From assembly GCA_964545045.1 (NCBI GenBank), contig CAZJEN010000018.1, forward strand, positions 1 to 64,000: DNA of 64,000 nucleotides, in the 5' to 3' direction. Made by a program: the position numbers and the translations under genes. Each line of letters starts with the position of its first letter. Within the stretch, counting starts at the first letter, position 1. Of the stretch, positions 37,026 to 45,509 are shown in pieces. The notes below the pieces were generated by a model, which was not told where the DNA came from, ran no database searches, and was given only the letters and a program-made list of their open reading frames with translations. This stretch comes from SIG307 sp964545045. Its GTDB lineage: Bacteria; Bacillota; Clostridia; Lachnospirales; Lachnospiraceae.

Positions 37026-37532
37026 CTATGCAATTCCCAATAATTTCAATATCCAGTAAATCAGCCCCAACGCCCAGCTGGTCAGTATTCCGTACAAAAT
37101 CACCGGCCCCGCAATGGTAAAAATCTTGCAGCCAATACCGAATACCTGCCCTTCCTTGCTGTATTCGATGGCCGATGCCGCCACGGAATTGGCAAAGCCG
37201 GTGATCGGTACCACACTGCCGGCACCGGCGTATTTGGTCAGCTTTTGGTACAGGTTCAGACCGGTAAACAACGCTGACAAAAACACCAGCGTAATCGTCT
37301 CATACAGCGCCGCGTCCTCTTTGCTTGCGCCCAGATTCTGATACAGGTTCAACAAAGCCTGCCCCAACGTACAGATAGCGCCGCCCACCGCAAAGGCCCA
37401 AACAATATTAATCCACGGGTTGTGCTTCGGGGTTACCTGCTCCACATACTGATTGTATTTTTCATCCCGTTTTTTCGGGTCACTTTCTTTTACCACTTCA
37501 TGTATCATACGTTTTCTTTGTTTGTCATCCAT
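37026..37532 (-). CDS. spoVAC: Stage V sporulation protein AC
   Basis: A 168-residue membrane protein of the SpoVA channel; the family member in Bacillus acts as a mechanosensitive DPA channel. Charged N-terminus (about 45 residues), then membrane helices with WAFAVGGAICTLGQALLN and GAGSVVPITGFANS. It follows spoVAB by 12 bases and has AAAGGAG. spoVAD, the usual next gene, is missing here; a giant hairpin follows instead. Confidence 0.94.
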   Translation of the reverse strand: MDDKQRKRMIHEVVKESDPKKRDEKYNQYVEQVTPKHNPWINIVWAFAVGGAICTLGQALLNLYQNLGASKEDAALYETITLVFLSALFTGLNLYQKLTKYAGAGSVVPITGFANSVAASAIEYSKEGQVFGIGCKIFTIAGPVILYGILTSWALGLIYWILKLLGIA

Positions 37533-37544
37533 TCCTTTTCTCCT

Positions 37545-37967
37545 TTACATTCCCCAAATCAGGTGATACCATGCTCCAAAGCCCTTTCCCAGTGCAAAGG
37601 CTAATACCAGATACGCCATTCCCACCTTCAGCTTAATCCGCCGTGTCATCACGGGAAATACATTGACCACTTCCGCCAGAGCCGCCGCCAGACAGCCTAC
37701 AAACACACCGAAGAACAGCCCGCAAACCGTCCGGAGAATAACGCCTCCCGCAAACTCCAGCTGAAACAAATCGATTAAATTCGCTGCCGTTACACCGATT
37801 ACGGCAATGGTCTCATACAGCATTACATGCTTTGCGGTTTTCGTTCCCGCTGCCAACCGGGTCACCACCCCCACTGTTGTAATAAACGCAAACAGGCCGG
37901 CAGCCACTGCGGTGCCAAAAGAAATCCCCACCGCATAGTACAGTATCGTTCGAACCCAGTCAGACAT
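37545..37967 (-). CDS. spoVAB: Stage V sporulation protein AB
   Basis: A 140-residue hydrophobic protein with about four membrane segments, matching SpoVAB in size and order (YYAVGISFGTAVAAGLFAFI, ALAEVVNVFPVMTRRIKLK). The start MSDWVRTILYY (37967) overlaps the spoVAA stop by eight bases, implying coupling; the longer start at 37994 would add nine residues inside spoVAA. Confidence 0.9.
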   Translation of the reverse strand: MSDWVRTILYYAVGISFGTAVAAGLFAFITTVGVVTRLAAGTKTAKHVMLYETIAVIGVTAANLIDLFQLEFAGGVILRTVCGLFFGVFVGCLAAALAEVVNVFPVMTRRIKLKVGMAYLVLAFALGKGFGAWYHLIWGM

Positions 37968-38595
37968 CCTCAATTTTCCCCTCTCTGGATGCATTCTCGA
38001 TAATGGTGGAATTTACATCCTTTTCGTACTGGCGCATCTGTACCTGTAACGGCGTCGGGTCACTGTCGATTTTCTTTCTCATAAAATGATTGAAAAACAA
38101 AATGATTCCCAAAGGAAGTCCCAGACTGTACGCAATTTCCAGTTCGCCCGGACCCTTTCGTTCCGCGCCCTCCGTCAGGCGGTAAATCATAGGGAATATC
38201 TCTTCCACACTGGAATCCTTATTAAAGGTCACGATTGTAAAGGCTGAACCGAAAAATACCGCCAATGCCACAAAAGCCGTTTTGCACCATTCCAGCGGCT
38301 TTTCAAACCGGCTCTTCTTTTCCGGCTTATATTCCACAATAAAATCCGGCTCTCCCACCTGATTTACCTCAATCTCCGGATAGGCTGCTCCGATGATTTC
38401 AATAACCTTCATCACGGAAAATATTTTTTTCTCTTTTTGCTCCTTTGGAAAACAATATAGCTCCAGTGTGCCGATTTTCTGTCGTACTGCCGGTTCTGTT
38501 GCGTAGATTGACACCACATCAGACAGTACTACCCTCCGTTTTTTAACCAGCACACACTGGTCGAATTTCAAAAAAACCGTCACTTGCTTCGACAT
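37960..38595 (-). CDS. spoVAA: Stage V sporulation protein AA
   Basis: A 211-residue SpoVAA: a soluble N-terminal half (KQVTVFLKFDQCVLVKKRRVVLSDV...) and two membrane segments in the C-terminal half (TAFVALAVFFGSAFTIV, GLPLGIILFFNHF). In Bacillus it is needed for dipicolinic acid transport in spores. I start at MSKQVTVFLK (38595) after GGGGGAG. It overlaps the small membrane gene upstream by 16 bases. Confidence 0.88.
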   Translation of the reverse strand: MSKQVTVFLKFDQCVLVKKRRVVLSDVVSIYATEPAVRQKIGTLELYCFPKEQKEKKIFSVMKVIEIIGAAYPEIEVNQVGEPDFIVEYKPEKKSRFEKPLEWCKTAFVALAVFFGSAFTIVTFNKDSSVEEIFPMIYRLTEGAERKGPGELEIAYSLGLPLGIILFFNHFMRKKIDSDPTPLQVQMRQYEKDVNSTIIENASREGKIEDV

Positions 38596-38777
38596 AAACG
38601 CTCCCCCTGCCACGGATGGTCCACCATGCGCATATAAGCTTCCCGATACACCAGCACTCCGTCCGGGGTATCCTCCGGCTTTCTAAAAAACCAAACCAGA
38701 AGAAATACCACAGCCGCCAGCGCCAGCGCCGCAATCACCAACGTGATTCTTTGTTTTACCGTCACTTCTTCCTTCAC
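38580..38777 (-). CDS. Small membrane protein between sigF and spoVAA
   Basis: 65 residues with one membrane segment (LVIAALALAAVVFLLVWFF) and a short charged tail. It starts with GTG (38777) after AAGGAAAGG and overlaps the spoVAA start, so it is translated with the operon. I do not recognise a family. Its place between the spoIIA and spoVA parts suggests a sporulation role, but nothing in the sequence shows one. Confidence 0.6.
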   Translation of the reverse strand: MKEEVTVKQRITLVIAALALAAVVFLLVWFFRKPEDTPDGVLVYREAYMRMVDHPWQGERLCRSK

Positions 38778-38820
38778 CGCCTTTCCTTAATGTCGGAAGT
38801 ATGTGCCGTTTTTAAACAAA

Positions 38821-39534
38821 CTATGCAAGAAGTCCCCGCATTCTTTGTAAAATTTTCTTTTCCATTCGGCTGATTTGTACCTGACTGACACCAAACCGTG
38901 CGGCAATTTCCGTCTGGGTTTTGTTTTCAAAATATCGAAGCTCGATTAACTTTCTTTCTTCCTCCTGCAACGCCTCTAACAGTTGCTTCATCACCATATG
39001 GTTTACAATCTGCTCCGTAGCATCCGTCTCTCCCGGAATTCGCTCACCTAACGTACTTTCCGAGCCGTCCGGACGATTCACCGGCTTTGATAAGGATTCC
39101 ACTTCCGTACAGGCTTCCATAGCCAGTACAATTTCTTCCATACTCATCCCCGTATCCGTCGCAATCTCCTCTAATGTCGCATCTCTGCCCAGCTGTACCG
39201 CCAGGCGTTCTCCCGCTGCCCGCAGCTTCATGTTGTTTTCCTTTAAGGTTCTGCTTACCTTTATCATTCCGTCATCACGAAGAAACCGCTTAATCTCTCC
39301 GGTTATCATCGGTACTGCGTAGGTGGAGAATTTTACATCGAAGGTTACATCAAACTTATCGATGGCTTTGATTAACCCGATGGTTCCGATTTGGAACAAA
39401 TCCTCCGCTTCACAGCCGCGTCCCAAAAACCGTCGCACCATGCTCCATACAAGGCCCGTATTTTCGGTAATCAGCTGTTCCCTCGCCTGTTTGTCTCCCT
39501 CCTGTGAGAGACGAATCAGTCCGATTGTATCCAA
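38821..39534 (-). CDS. sigF: RNA polymerase sporulation sigma factor F
   Basis: A 237-residue sigma-70 family factor for early forespore transcription. Region 2 shows DLFQIGTIGLIKAIDKFDVTFDVKFSTYA, region 3 KVSRTLKEN, and region 4 ELRYFENKTQTEIAARFGVSQVQISRMEKKIL. Size and location after spoIIAB identify it as SigF and not SigG. It is held by SpoIIAB until SpoIIAA is dephosphorylated. Confidence 0.95.
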   Translation of the reverse strand: MDTIGLIRLSQEGDKQAREQLITENTGLVWSMVRRFLGRGCEAEDLFQIGTIGLIKAIDKFDVTFDVKFSTYAVPMITGEIKRFLRDDGMIKVSRTLKENNMKLRAAGERLAVQLGRDATLEEIATDTGMSMEEIVLAMEACTEVESLSKPVNRPDGSESTLGERIPGETDATEQIVNHMVMKQLLEALQEEERKLIELRYFENKTQTEIAARFGVSQVQISRMEKKILQRMRGLLA

Positions 39535-39549
39535 ACATACGCCTCCCGT

Positions 39550-39975
39550 TTATCCGATTACTTTTTTCATTTTTACAACGGTTCCTTCTCCCACCGCAGA
39601 TTCCACCGACAGCTCGTCCGTAAAGGCCTCCATAAAAGAAAAGCCCATTCCCGAGCGCTCCATTTCCGGTTTTGTGGTATACATAGGCTCCATGGCCAAC
39701 CCAATATCCGGAATTCCGGCACCGGTATCCTTTACCGAAAAGAACACTTCCTTCCCCCTTCTTCCACACCACACTTCCACGGTTCCGCCTTCTTCTCCGT
39801 ATCCGTGAATAATGGCATTGGTTACCGCCTCTGATATTGCGGTTTTCGTATCCGCCAGTTCCTCCAAGGTCGGATTTAGCGGCGTCAAAAAAGCTGCCAC
39901 CGTCATTCGTGCCAACGCTTCGTTACAGGATTTTGCCTGAAACGCAAGCCGCATCTCGTTATCAAAATTGTCCAC
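39550..39975 (-). CDS. spoIIAB: Anti-sigma F factor
   Basis: A 141-residue GHKL kinase. The N box is SEAVTNAIIHGY, the G1 box VKDTGAGIPDI and the G2 region SGMGFSFME. It binds SigF and phosphorylates SpoIIAA on serine. It lies 15 bases before sigF and 24 after spoIIAA, the conserved operon order. Confidence 0.95.
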   Translation of the reverse strand: MDNFDNEMRLAFQAKSCNEALARMTVAAFLTPLNPTLEELADTKTAISEAVTNAIIHGYGEEGGTVEVWCGRRGKEVFFSVKDTGAGIPDIGLAMEPMYTTKPEMERSGMGFSFMEAFTDELSVESAVGEGTVVKMKKVIG

Positions 39976-39999
39976 TCTCCTGCCTCCTTTTACTTTCTT

Positions 40000-40365
40000 C
40001 TAGTTACTGCCCGCAAAACATTCCTTTGCCGGACGGGTAAATGCTTCTTCTGCCGTTTGGTATTGCTCCACAATTTTATAGAGCCCGGATACCTTAAAAA
40101 TCCGGTCCACATTAGAACCCACGCCCATCACACCTACGCGTCCACCTTGAAAGATTACCTGACGATAACGTCCCATAATCACACCGATACCGGAGCTGTC
40201 CATAAACTCCACCCCGGTAAAATCAAACAAAATATGTTTTGCATGACTTCTTGCCAATAAGCTATCGGCACTTTCCCGTACCGTTATTGCGGTGTGATGG
40301 TCCAAATCCGCCTTCAGGTGAATCACCAGTATGTCTCCCCGCAGTTCGTATTCCGCTGCCTGCAT
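40000..40365 (-). CDS. spoIIAA: Anti-sigma F factor antagonist
   Basis: A 121-residue STAS-domain protein. The phosphorylated serine lies in MDSSGIGVIMGRY. When dephosphorylated it binds SpoIIAB and frees SigF. I start at MQAAEYELRG (40365), which has AAAGGAGG; the track start 14 codons upstream overlaps the hairpin region. No clear sigma-H promoter was seen in the short gap upstream. Confidence 0.94.
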   Translation of the reverse strand: MQAAEYELRGDILVIHLKADLDHHTAITVRESADSLLARSHAKHILFDFTGVEFMDSSGIGVIMGRYRQVIFQGGRVGVMGVGSNVDRIFKVSGLYKIVEQYQTAEEAFTRPAKECFAGSN

Positions 40366-40385
40366 AGTTCCTCCTTTCCGAAATA

Positions 40386-40418
40386 GAAAGAGGACACGCC
40401 TTCGCAATGTCCTCTTTC
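40386..40418 (-). terminator. Hairpin between the TPR gene and spoIIAA
   Basis: GAAAGAGGACA (40386-40396) pairs perfectly with TGTCCTCTTTC (40408-40418). The T run after the stem on the minus strand is weak, so it may only partly stop transcription into spoIIA. Confidence 0.65.
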
Positions 40419-40438
40419 GTAAAATAATTTCCTATTAT

Positions 40439-41884
40439 TTAATTTAAACCATCCATGCACTGATGTGCCATTTCGGCACGTTCACTGTCCGGATATTTGT
40501 TTACTAACAACTGAAAATACACTCTGGCATTATCTTCGTCACCGCTCCGCTGATAGGAACGTCCCAAAAAGTACATCGTATCCGCATCACTGCCGCCCAT
40601 ACGGTATGCAGCCAATAAATACGGTACCGCTTCCGCATACTTTTTGTCGTTGTACAAATCATGACCGTGTTCATATCCGTAATCACGTACCCGCTCCGAT
40701 ACCGCGGAATAAATCTCCTTGTACAAATCCCCTGTCTTTTTGCGTAATAAGGCACCGTTTTCACACGCCAGAAGCTTTTCTCCGTAACTGATCAGGTCAT
40801 CCAGAACCGTCAGAGGTTCTTCCTCCTCTTCTGCTTCTGCCACCTTCGCCTCCAGTTCCGGATATTCCATCAGAACAAATACCGCCTGCTCATAGCCCGC
40901 AGCGTCAAATTCTGCCGCCGTTGCGAAATCCAGTTCTTCCTGCAAAGACTCCGCTTTATTTTCTGCTATATTTAACTTATCGCTCAAATCCTTTTTCTCA
41001 TTTTCCAGCACAGAGATTTTTGTGGTATAACCCGCAATCTCTGCTCCGTAATCCCGCTCCTGAGCTGCATATTTTGCCTTAATATCGGAACGTACCGTCG
41101 GTACCACCAACCAGTACAGCACCGCAATTCCGATGATAATTCCGGCAAAAAAAGTAATAAACGCAATGTAGTTCGGCTTGTCCTCACGATAAGCCACACC
41201 GGTAGCCGCCGGTTGATAGGACATTCCTTCTACCTTTTTCTCCTGCCTTGCCGACTGACCGTCCGGATTCAGCTGCTTTTCAATCTCCGCAAGATAGGAA
41301 AGCGTAGTGGTGTTAGCAACATCCGTCTTTTGGGCACGCACCAGACAACGCTTTGCTTTCTCGTATTCTTCATTTTTCATGTACAGCAATGCCAATAACT
41401 GCAAGGCACGGATATACCCCGGATTGATGCTGATTGCCTTACGGAGCTGCAGCATCGCCAGGTCATCGCTTCCCTGCTTTGCATAGGCCAGGGCCTGATT
41501 ATACTTTTTCACCGTCTGGTTCACCGCATCCAGCTTTGCCGGATTGGACTGCACCTGCTCGATAAAATAATCCGCCCGGTTATTCTCCGGTTGAAAATGC
41601 TTACTGATAATCCACTCGCTGAGAGCCACCACCGGCTCGCCCATTTCGTAATAAACCAGTCCCAGCAAATTCCGGGCTTCTATGTTTCGTTTGTTATTCT
41701 CCAGACTCTTTTTTAACATCAAAATCGCACCGGACAAATCTCTTACCTTTGCCCGGGCCAGTCCCTCATTATAATAACGGTTGGAAAGCCGGTAGAGACG
41801 CATTGCCACAGCCATGTCTGCACCGCACTGCTCGCAATACCGACGATTCCGCCCCATTTCAAAGCCGCATTTCGGACAATTCAT
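40439..41884 (-). CDS. Zinc-ribbon, TPR and membrane-anchor protein
   Basis: A 481-residue protein. An N-terminal zinc ribbon (CPKCGFEMGRNRRYCEQCG) is followed by TPR repeats (about residues 30-200), a single membrane segment (YIAFITFFAGIIIGIAVLYWLVV, about 238-262), a coiled coil (KISVLENEKKDLSDKLNIAENKAESLQEEL), and a further TPR region at the C-terminus. It probably assembles proteins on both sides of the membrane. No enzyme motif. It lies just upstream of the spoIIA operon and follows a 47-residue protein; function unknown. Confidence 0.75.
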   Translation of the reverse strand: MNCPKCGFEMGRNRRYCEQCGADMAVAMRLYRLSNRYYNEGLARAKVRDLSGAILMLKKSLENNKRNIEARNLLGLVYYEMGEPVVALSEWIISKHFQPENNRADYFIEQVQSNPAKLDAVNQTVKKYNQALAYAKQGSDDLAMLQLRKAISINPGYIRALQLLALLYMKNEEYEKAKRCLVRAQKTDVANTTTLSYLAEIEKQLNPDGQSARQEKKVEGMSYQPAATGVAYREDKPNYIAFITFFAGIIIGIAVLYWLVVPTVRSDIKAKYAAQERDYGAEIAGYTTKISVLENEKKDLSDKLNIAENKAESLQEELDFATAAEFDAAGYEQAVFVLMEYPELEAKVAEAEEEEEPLTVLDDLISYGEKLLACENGALLRKKTGDLYKEIYSAVSERVRDYGYEHGHDLYNDKKYAEAVPYLLAAYRMGGSDADTMYFLGRSYQRSGDEDNARVYFQLLVNKYPDSERAEMAHQCMDGLN

Positions 41885-41893
41885 GGTGTCTTC

Positions 41894-42037
41894 CTACCTT
41901 CTTTCTTTTTTCCCTGACACTACCTGCTCCAGTAAATCGGATAAATCCGTCAAATCGTTGTTCATAATGGCCTCTTCCGCCTGATCGATTTCCAAACTCG
42001 GCTGAAACTTTGCCAACTCTTCTTCGTAATTTAACAT
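41894..42037 (-). CDS. Small acidic protein, first gene of the TPR operon
   Basis: 47 residues, acidic and probably helical (MLNYEEELAKFQPSLEIDQAEE...). It has a strong AGGAGG before the ATG at 42037 and stops 9 bases before the TPR gene, so it is very likely a real gene made with it. No family recognised. It may be a binding partner of the TPR protein. Confidence 0.6.
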   Translation of the reverse strand: MLNYEEELAKFQPSLEIDQAEEAIMNNDLTDLSDLLEQVVSGKKERR

Positions 42038-42123
42038 ACCCTTTCCTCCTGCCTTGTATAAATTCCAAAACAGCCTGTTCATTCTCGCAAAATGCCTTCT
42101 TGTTTTGTTCGTTCCTAAATTCT

Positions 42124-42152
42124 ATCATATCGGCAAATACTTCAAAAATCAA
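42124..42152 (-). promoter_or_regulatory. Promoter of the small protein-TPR operon
   Basis: On the minus strand TTGATT (42152-42147), 17 bases, TATGAT (42129-42124). Confidence 0.6.
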
Positions 42153-42187
42153 TAGTTTCCCACTATTTTTTAATATTTCTTAAGGAT

Positions 42188-42228
42188 AAAAAAGGCGATA
42201 TTGCCCTTTCTTATGTGCAATATCGCCT
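42188..42228 (-). terminator. Terminator after valS
   Basis: AGGCGATATTGC (42193-42204) pairs perfectly with GCAATATCGCCT (42217-42228); six T follow on the minus strand. Confidence 0.92.
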
Positions 42229-42286
42229 AAATCCCTTATTTTTTGTCGTCAAACCCTGCTCATTCCGTCAAACTTCTTCTGTTTAT

Positions 42287-44977
42287 TTACTTCGAAAAAT
42301 GAGCCAGACGCTCTTCCACCTGTGCCATCATTGCGGTGTACTTTTCAAGCTTTGCGCGCTCCTCCGCAAGCTTTGCCTCCGGAGCCTTGTTTACAAAGTT
42401 CGGATTGGAAAGCATGCCGTTTACACGCTTAAGCTCTCCCTCAAGACGAGCCTTTTCCTTGGTCAGACGCTCGATTTCCTTCTCGATATCAACCAGATCC
42501 GCAAACGGAATGTAGATGGTAGCGTTCGGAATCACTGCGGATACCGCATCATCATCAATACCATCCTTATCTGCCTGAATCTGTACTTCGCTTGCACCGC
42601 CTAAGGATGCAAAGAATACCTTACTGTTTTCGAAAATGGTACGAACGGACTCCTGCTCGGAAACTACAAATACCATAGCCTTTCTGCTCGGCGGAACATT
42701 CATCTCGCTACGCAGGTTACGAATGCCCTTTACCGCTTCCTTAATCAGTTCTACTGCTTCCTCTTCTGCTGCAAAGGAGAACTCCTCGGTATACTCCGGC
42801 CATGCGGAAATCATAATAGACTCATCTGCGGTGTTCTCTTCCATTTCCTTTAAAGTACAGAAGATTTCTTCCGTTACAAACGGCATGTACGGATGAAGGA
42901 GCTTTAACGCATCGGTCAGTACATGACGTAAGGTCCAGATAGCCGCTGCCTTGCTGCTCTCGTCGTTGCCGTAGAGACGCGGCTTTACCATCTCGATGTA
43001 CCAGTCACAGAACTCCTCCCAGATGAAATCATAAATCTTCTGTGCCGCGATACCCATCTCAAACTTATCAAGGTTTTCGGTTACTTCCTTGCAAAGGGTA
43101 TTTGCCTTGGAAAGAATCCACTTGTCCGCATCCGCAAGACTTGCCATATCCGGGGTCGCTGCCTTCGCCGCCGCACCGTCGCCGGCTGCCTCCATCTGCT
43201 GCATATTCATCATAATGAAACGGCTTGCGTTCCATACCTTGTTAGCGAAGTTTCTGCTTGCCTCTACACGCTCCATGTAAAAACGCATATCGTTACCCGG
43301 TGCATTACCGGTAATTAACGTGAAACGAAGTGCATCGGCACCGTACTGGTCGATAATCTCCAGCGGGTCGATACCGTTTCCTAAGGACTTACTCATCTTA
43401 CGTCCCTGGGAGTCACGTACCAGACCGTGGAACAGAACCGTCTTAAACGGCTTTTCCTTCATCTGCTCGTATCCGGAGAAAATCATACGGATTACCCAGA
43501 AGAAGATAATGTCGTAACCGGTAACAAGTACATCCGTCGGATAGAAGTACTTTAAGTCCTCGGTCATCTCCGGCCAACCCAAAGTAGAGAACGGCCATAA
43601 TGCAGAGGAGAACCAGGTATCTAAGGTATCCGGATCCTGCTCTAAGTGATCGTGTCCGCACTTTGGGCAAACGCTCGGTGCATCCGCAGTCTTTGCTACG
43701 ATAATCTCACCGCACTTGTCACAATAGTAAGCCGGGATACGATGTCCCCACCACAGCTGTCTGGAAATACACCAGTCACGGATATTGTCGGTCCAGTTAA
43801 AGTAAGTCTTTTCCATACGCTCCGGAACAAGGGTAATTTCCTTATTCTTAACAGCCTCAACCGCCGGCTTAATGAGCTCATCCATCTTTACAAACCACTG
43901 CTGCTTGATTAACGGTTCAACGGTGGTCTTACAACGGTCGTGGGTACCTACGTTATGAGAATAGTCCTCGATGCGAACCAAAAGTCCCATCTCGTCCAAC
44001 TCTTTTACAATCTGCTTTCTTGCCTCGTAACGGTCCATGCCTGCAAACTTGCCGCCTGCCGCATTAATCGTTGCGTCGTCATTCATAATATTGATTTCCG
44101 GTAAGTTGTGACGCTTTCCTACCTCAAAGTCGTTCGGGTCATGTGCCGGAGTAATCTTAACCACACCGGTACCGAAATCCATTTCTACATAATCATCCGC
44201 AATAATCGGAATCTCACGGTCAACAAACGGAAGCATTACGGTCTTGCCTACCAAATGGGTATAACGCTCATCGTTCGGGTTTACAGCCACAGCGGTATCA
44301 CCAAGCATAGTCTCCGGACGGGTGGTAGCGAACTCAAGGAATTCGTCGGTACCTACTACCGGATACTTGATGTGCCAGAAATGACCTGCCTGCTCCTCAT
44401 ACTCTACCTCTGCATCAGAAATGGAGGTCTTACAAATCGGACACCAGTTAACAATACGGGAGCCCTTGTAAATCATCTTCTTCTCATAGAGCTTTACGAA
44501 TACTTCCTCAACAGCCTTGTTACAGCCCTCGTCCATGGTAAAGCGCTCTCTGTCCCAATCACAGGAAGAACCCAGCTTCTTAAGCTGGCTGATAATACGT
44601 CCGCCGTACTCCTTCTTCCACTCCCAGGCACGCTCAAGGAAGCCTTCACGACCAAGGTCTCTCTTATCGATGCCTTCCTTCTTCATCTGCTCGATAATCT
44701 TAACCTCGGTAGCGATACTTGCGTGGTCCGTACCCGGCTGCCATAATGCATTATAGCCCTGCATTCTCTTGTAACGGATTAAAATATCCTGCATGGTGTT
44801 ATCCAGTGCATGTCCCATGTGAAGCTGACCGGTAATGTTCGGCGGCGGAATCACAATGGTAAACGGTTTCTTGGTCTCATCCGGCTCGGCATGGAAATAC
44901 TTCTTATCCAGCCACTTTGCATACAATCTGTCTTCTATGTCCTTCGGATCATAGGTCTTTGCTAATTCTTTCTGCAT
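42287..44977 (-). CDS. valS: Valyl-tRNA synthetase
   Basis: An 896-residue class I synthetase that charges tRNA-Val. The HIGH-type motif is in PPPNITGQLHMGHAL (about residue 50), the KMSKS motif in GRKMSKSLGNGID (about 530), and a zinc-finger-like CxxC pair in YYCDKCGE/VCPKCGH. The editing domain lies between, and a C-terminal coiled coil (IEKEIERLTKEKARLEGEL) ends the protein. AGGAGG precedes the ATG. Expression is controlled by the T-box leader upstream. Confidence 0.97.
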   Translation of the reverse strand: MQKELAKTYDPKDIEDRLYAKWLDKKYFHAEPDETKKPFTIVIPPPNITGQLHMGHALDNTMQDILIRYKRMQGYNALWQPGTDHASIATEVKIIEQMKKEGIDKRDLGREGFLERAWEWKKEYGGRIISQLKKLGSSCDWDRERFTMDEGCNKAVEEVFVKLYEKKMIYKGSRIVNWCPICKTSISDAEVEYEEQAGHFWHIKYPVVGTDEFLEFATTRPETMLGDTAVAVNPNDERYTHLVGKTVMLPFVDREIPIIADDYVEMDFGTGVVKITPAHDPNDFEVGKRHNLPEINIMNDDATINAAGGKFAGMDRYEARKQIVKELDEMGLLVRIEDYSHNVGTHDRCKTTVEPLIKQQWFVKMDELIKPAVEAVKNKEITLVPERMEKTYFNWTDNIRDWCISRQLWWGHRIPAYYCDKCGEIIVAKTADAPSVCPKCGHDHLEQDPDTLDTWFSSALWPFSTLGWPEMTEDLKYFYPTDVLVTGYDIIFFWVIRMIFSGYEQMKEKPFKTVLFHGLVRDSQGRKMSKSLGNGIDPLEIIDQYGADALRFTLITGNAPGNDMRFYMERVEASRNFANKVWNASRFIMMNMQQMEAAGDGAAAKAATPDMASLADADKWILSKANTLCKEVTENLDKFEMGIAAQKIYDFIWEEFCDWYIEMVKPRLYGNDESSKAAAIWTLRHVLTDALKLLHPYMPFVTEEIFCTLKEMEENTADESIMISAWPEYTEEFSFAAEEEAVELIKEAVKGIRNLRSEMNVPPSRKAMVFVVSEQESVRTIFENSKVFFASLGGASEVQIQADKDGIDDDAVSAVIPNATIYIPFADLVDIEKEIERLTKEKARLEGELKRVNGMLSNPNFVNKAPEAKLAEERAKLEKYTAMMAQVEERLAHFSK

Positions 44978-45024
44978 ACGATTTCCTCCTAAATCAAATT
45001 TTCTTTGCAGGCACGTGCTTCGCG

Positions 45025-45290
45025 AAAAAGAAAACGGTCAATCCATCCTATAAGGACGAATCGACCGTGGTACCACCTTACTTCGCAGCATAATCTACTG
45101 CCTCTTTGTCTGTAACGGGACCTCCCGGTAGTCTCTACTGCGAACCGCCTGCTCACGCAAGCCTGTTCCTTCAAAACCACTGCTCCAAAGCTACCTTCCA
45201 TAAGCAAGCCTTTACAGGACCTTTCAGCCGGTGAGTCCCGCTCTCTTTCAAGATGACTTATGTACTCCTCTTTTTCCGTGCATTTTAACG
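45025..45290 (-). promoter_or_regulatory. T-box riboswitch of valS
   Basis: The leader carries the T-box sequence AAGGTGGTACCACGG (45079-45065), which senses the uncharged tRNA end, then a terminator made by 45034-45048 with 45054-45068 and a T-rich tail (45033-45025). Stem I elements such as AGAGAGCGGG lie upstream. A GTA at 45194-45192 is a possible valine specifier, but its place in the loop is not proven. Uncharged tRNA-Val should favour read-through. Confidence 0.9.
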
Positions 45291-45300
45291 ATATGTGTCT

Positions 45301-45329
45301 ATCTTAATCGAAGATTTTTAAAAAGTCAA
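45301..45329 (-). promoter_or_regulatory. Promoter of the valS leader
   Basis: On the minus strand TTGACT (45329-45324), 17 bases, TAAGAT (45306-45301), just ahead of the T-box RNA. Confidence 0.7.
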
Positions 45330-45403
45330 GCACATTTTCCCACTCTCCGGCTGTTTTTTGTTATTAATATCTAGGAATTAAGCCCTAAACTTTTATAAAA
45401 CTC

Positions 45404-45432
45404 TTGTGCTTCAAGCGCAATAGTAGTATAAT
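45404..45432 (+). promoter_or_regulatory. Promoter of the GGDEF-EAL gene
   Basis: TTGTGC (45404-45409), 17 bases, TATAAT (45427-45432), about 75 bases before the ATG. Confidence 0.65.
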
Positions 45433-45509
45433 TATACTGAATTAAGAGCGTTTTTAGGCAATGATTTTTATATATTGATTGTTCTACCGTCAAAGAGAGG
45501 AAGCAGCCT

